A DNA stretch of 64,000 bases from the NCBI GenBank assembly GCA_052169645.1, contig JBQNCA010000008.1, forward strand, positions 1 through 64,000, given 5' to 3'. The translations under genes and the position numbers were made by a program. Shown piece by piece: positions 63,251 through 64,000 of this stretch (the stretch's first letter is position 1; each line of letters begins with the position of its first letter). The notes under the pieces were generated by a model that was not told where the DNA came from, ran no database searches, and saw only the letters and a list, made by a program, of their open reading frames with translations. The DNA comes from JAIKWW01 sp052169645. Lineage in GTDB: Bacteria > Bacillota > Clostridia > Peptostreptococcales > Anaerovoracaceae.

Positions 63251-64000
63251 TTAATTATCATTATGCTGTTTCGGATATTTTACTTTTGCGTAGAATATAG
63301 GATTTCCTCGAAGCGAGAAACGCTCTTCATATTCCGTCATGAATTGTGCGGATTCCATATCCGTCATGTGCAGATCTTCACTGTAATCCAGCTGCTCAAG
63401 CCCGCATATTTTAAACTGCTCAACGGAAAATCGGAACAAATCCTCATTATCAGTCTTAAATTCCAAGTTGCTGCCGGGGCGAAGCGCCTTTCCGTAGCCT
63501 TTCAAATATCCGATATGCGTGAGTCGTCGTGCCGCATGACGTTCCTTCGGCCAAGGATCGCTGAAATTAAGATACATTCCCGAGAGCTCGTCCGGTGCAA
63601 AGCAATCTCCGACTTCTCGCATATAAAGATTTACAAATATCAAATTCGGTGCGACAAACCAAACCACATCTTCAGCAGATTCCGACTTTATCTCTCCCAT
63701 ATGTAAGCTTAGCGAATCTGCAGGTCTTTTTCCCGGATTTTTCAAACCTTTATCCTTCATCGCACGCTCCGCTTTTTGCAATGCCCTGAGCATTACACTG
63801 CGGTTTCCCTCTATCGCTACGAAATTCCGCTCAGGGTAAGCCTTTGAAAGCTTCAATATAAATTGAGCTTTGCCGCAGCCAAGCTCCAGATACAAGGGCT
63901 GCTGCTCGGAAAACATCGTCTGCCATTTACCCTTTATTGATTTTCTGTCTATAATTTTTCTATTTTCATATGCTACCAGCTTTTCGTCCAGTCCTTTTAG
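63251..64000 (-). CDS. trmB: tRNA (guanine-N7)-methyltransferase, 5' end beyond the window
   Basis: The frame continues without a stop from the ATG at 63916 to the window edge at 64000, adding 28 residues (LKGLDEKLVAYENRK... to IKGKWQTM), and the KGKW motif before the Met at 63916 is the family's normal N-terminal region. So the true start lies just outside, a few codons away, and 63916 is internal. It methylates G46 of tRNA with SAM; LYLELGCGKAQFI is the SAM site, with LNFSDPWPKERHAARR and TEYEERF downstream. Everything but the first few residues is present. Confidence 0.95.
   Translation of the reverse strand, partial: LKGLDEKLVAYENRKIIDRKSIKGKWQTMFSEQQPLYLELGCGKAQFILKLSKAYPERNFVAIEGNRSVMLRALQKAERAMKDKGLKNPGKRPADSLSLHMGEIKSESAEDVVWFVAPNLIFVNLYMREVGDCFAPDELSGMYLNFSDPWPKERHAARRLTHIGYLKGYGKALRPGSNLEFKTDNEDLFRFSVEQFKICGLEQLDYSEDLHMTDMESAQFMTEYEERFSLRGNPIFYAKVKYPKQHNDN

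Noticed and set aside
63251..63916. TrmB starting at the ATG at 63916
   Set aside because: The frame is open to the window edge and the extra residues match the family N-terminus, so this ATG is internal.
1..64000. CRISPR arrays, phage genes, insertion sequences, rRNA or tRNA genes
   Set aside because: I looked for repeat-spacer periodicity, transposase motifs, and cloverleaf or ribosomal sequences in all intergenic gaps and saw none. A covariance search could still find a missed small RNA.

Overview
The window looks like chromosomal DNA of a strictly anaerobic, Gram-positive, low-to-moderate G+C member of the Clostridia. Four things point there: three secreted proteins carry S-layer homology (SLH) anchors, there is an electron-bifurcating-type [FeFe] hydrogenase operon with a linked sensory-type hydrogenase, there is a CoA-transferase of the butyrate/4-hydroxybutyrate type plus an iron-dependent alcohol dehydrogenase, and most genes have strong AGGAGG-type ribosome sites with occasional GTG or TTG starts. 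An Anaerovoracaceae/Family XIII-like organism would fit, but that is inference. I see no rRNA, tRNA, CRISPR array, phage or insertion sequence; it reads as a stable core/accessory chromosomal segment.

Layout. 0.1-8.5 kb (minus strand): an SLH-anchored serpin, a CoA-transferase, a three-gene signalling set (LuxR-type regulator, sensor kinase, and a second sensor resembling a kinase without its phospho-acceptor His), then an SstT-type Na+/Ser-Thr symporter. 8.8-15.2 kb (plus): a cell-surface module made of MBOAT O-acyltransferase, DHHW protein, DUF4358-like lipoprotein, membrane-anchored transglutaminase-like protein and an SLH protein with a cohesin-like domain, closed by two tandem structured elements. 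15.5-22.4 kb (minus): hybrid cluster protein, MnmA, zinc metallopeptidase, a small Cys protein, beta-carbonic anhydrase, and an ECF sigma/anti-sigma/membrane-protein operon. 22.8-24.9 kb (plus): phosphatidylethanolamine synthesis (VTT protein, PssA, Psd). 24.9-31.2 kb (minus): an OmpR-type two-component pair, a CHASE-GGDEF cyclase, an alcohol dehydrogenase, a PAP2 phosphatase and Ogt.

31.3-40.1 kb (minus) is the centre of interest. A DRTGG protein, an RsbW-like kinase, a hydrogenase-like protein with a sensory-type H-cluster signature, a second DRTGG protein and a PHP phosphoesterase lead into NuoE-like, HATPase, ferredoxin, NuoF-like and HydA subunits of an NAD(P)-linked [FeFe] hydrogenase. 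A good promoter precedes the first gene, a second promoter with an upstream 21-bp direct repeat precedes the structural genes, and a terminator ends the set. The arrangement suggests H2 or redox sensing coupled to hydrogenase expression or activity.

40.9-58.7 kb holds mostly housekeeping and metabolic genes: DacF-type carboxypeptidase, SerC-SerA, a 7TM-GGDEF cyclase, aminotransferases, fructose-bisphosphate aldolase, RdgB, a YihY-family protein, a lipoprotein, NhaD, a cyclophilin lipoprotein, PutP and a sortase. 58.9-62.9 kb is a 1341-residue BspA-like leucine-rich-repeat protein with an SLH anchor. The window ends inside trmB, which lacks only its extreme N-terminus.

Several starts were moved inward from the longest reading frame because a clear ribosome site selects an internal ATG, GTG or TTG; these are noted per gene.
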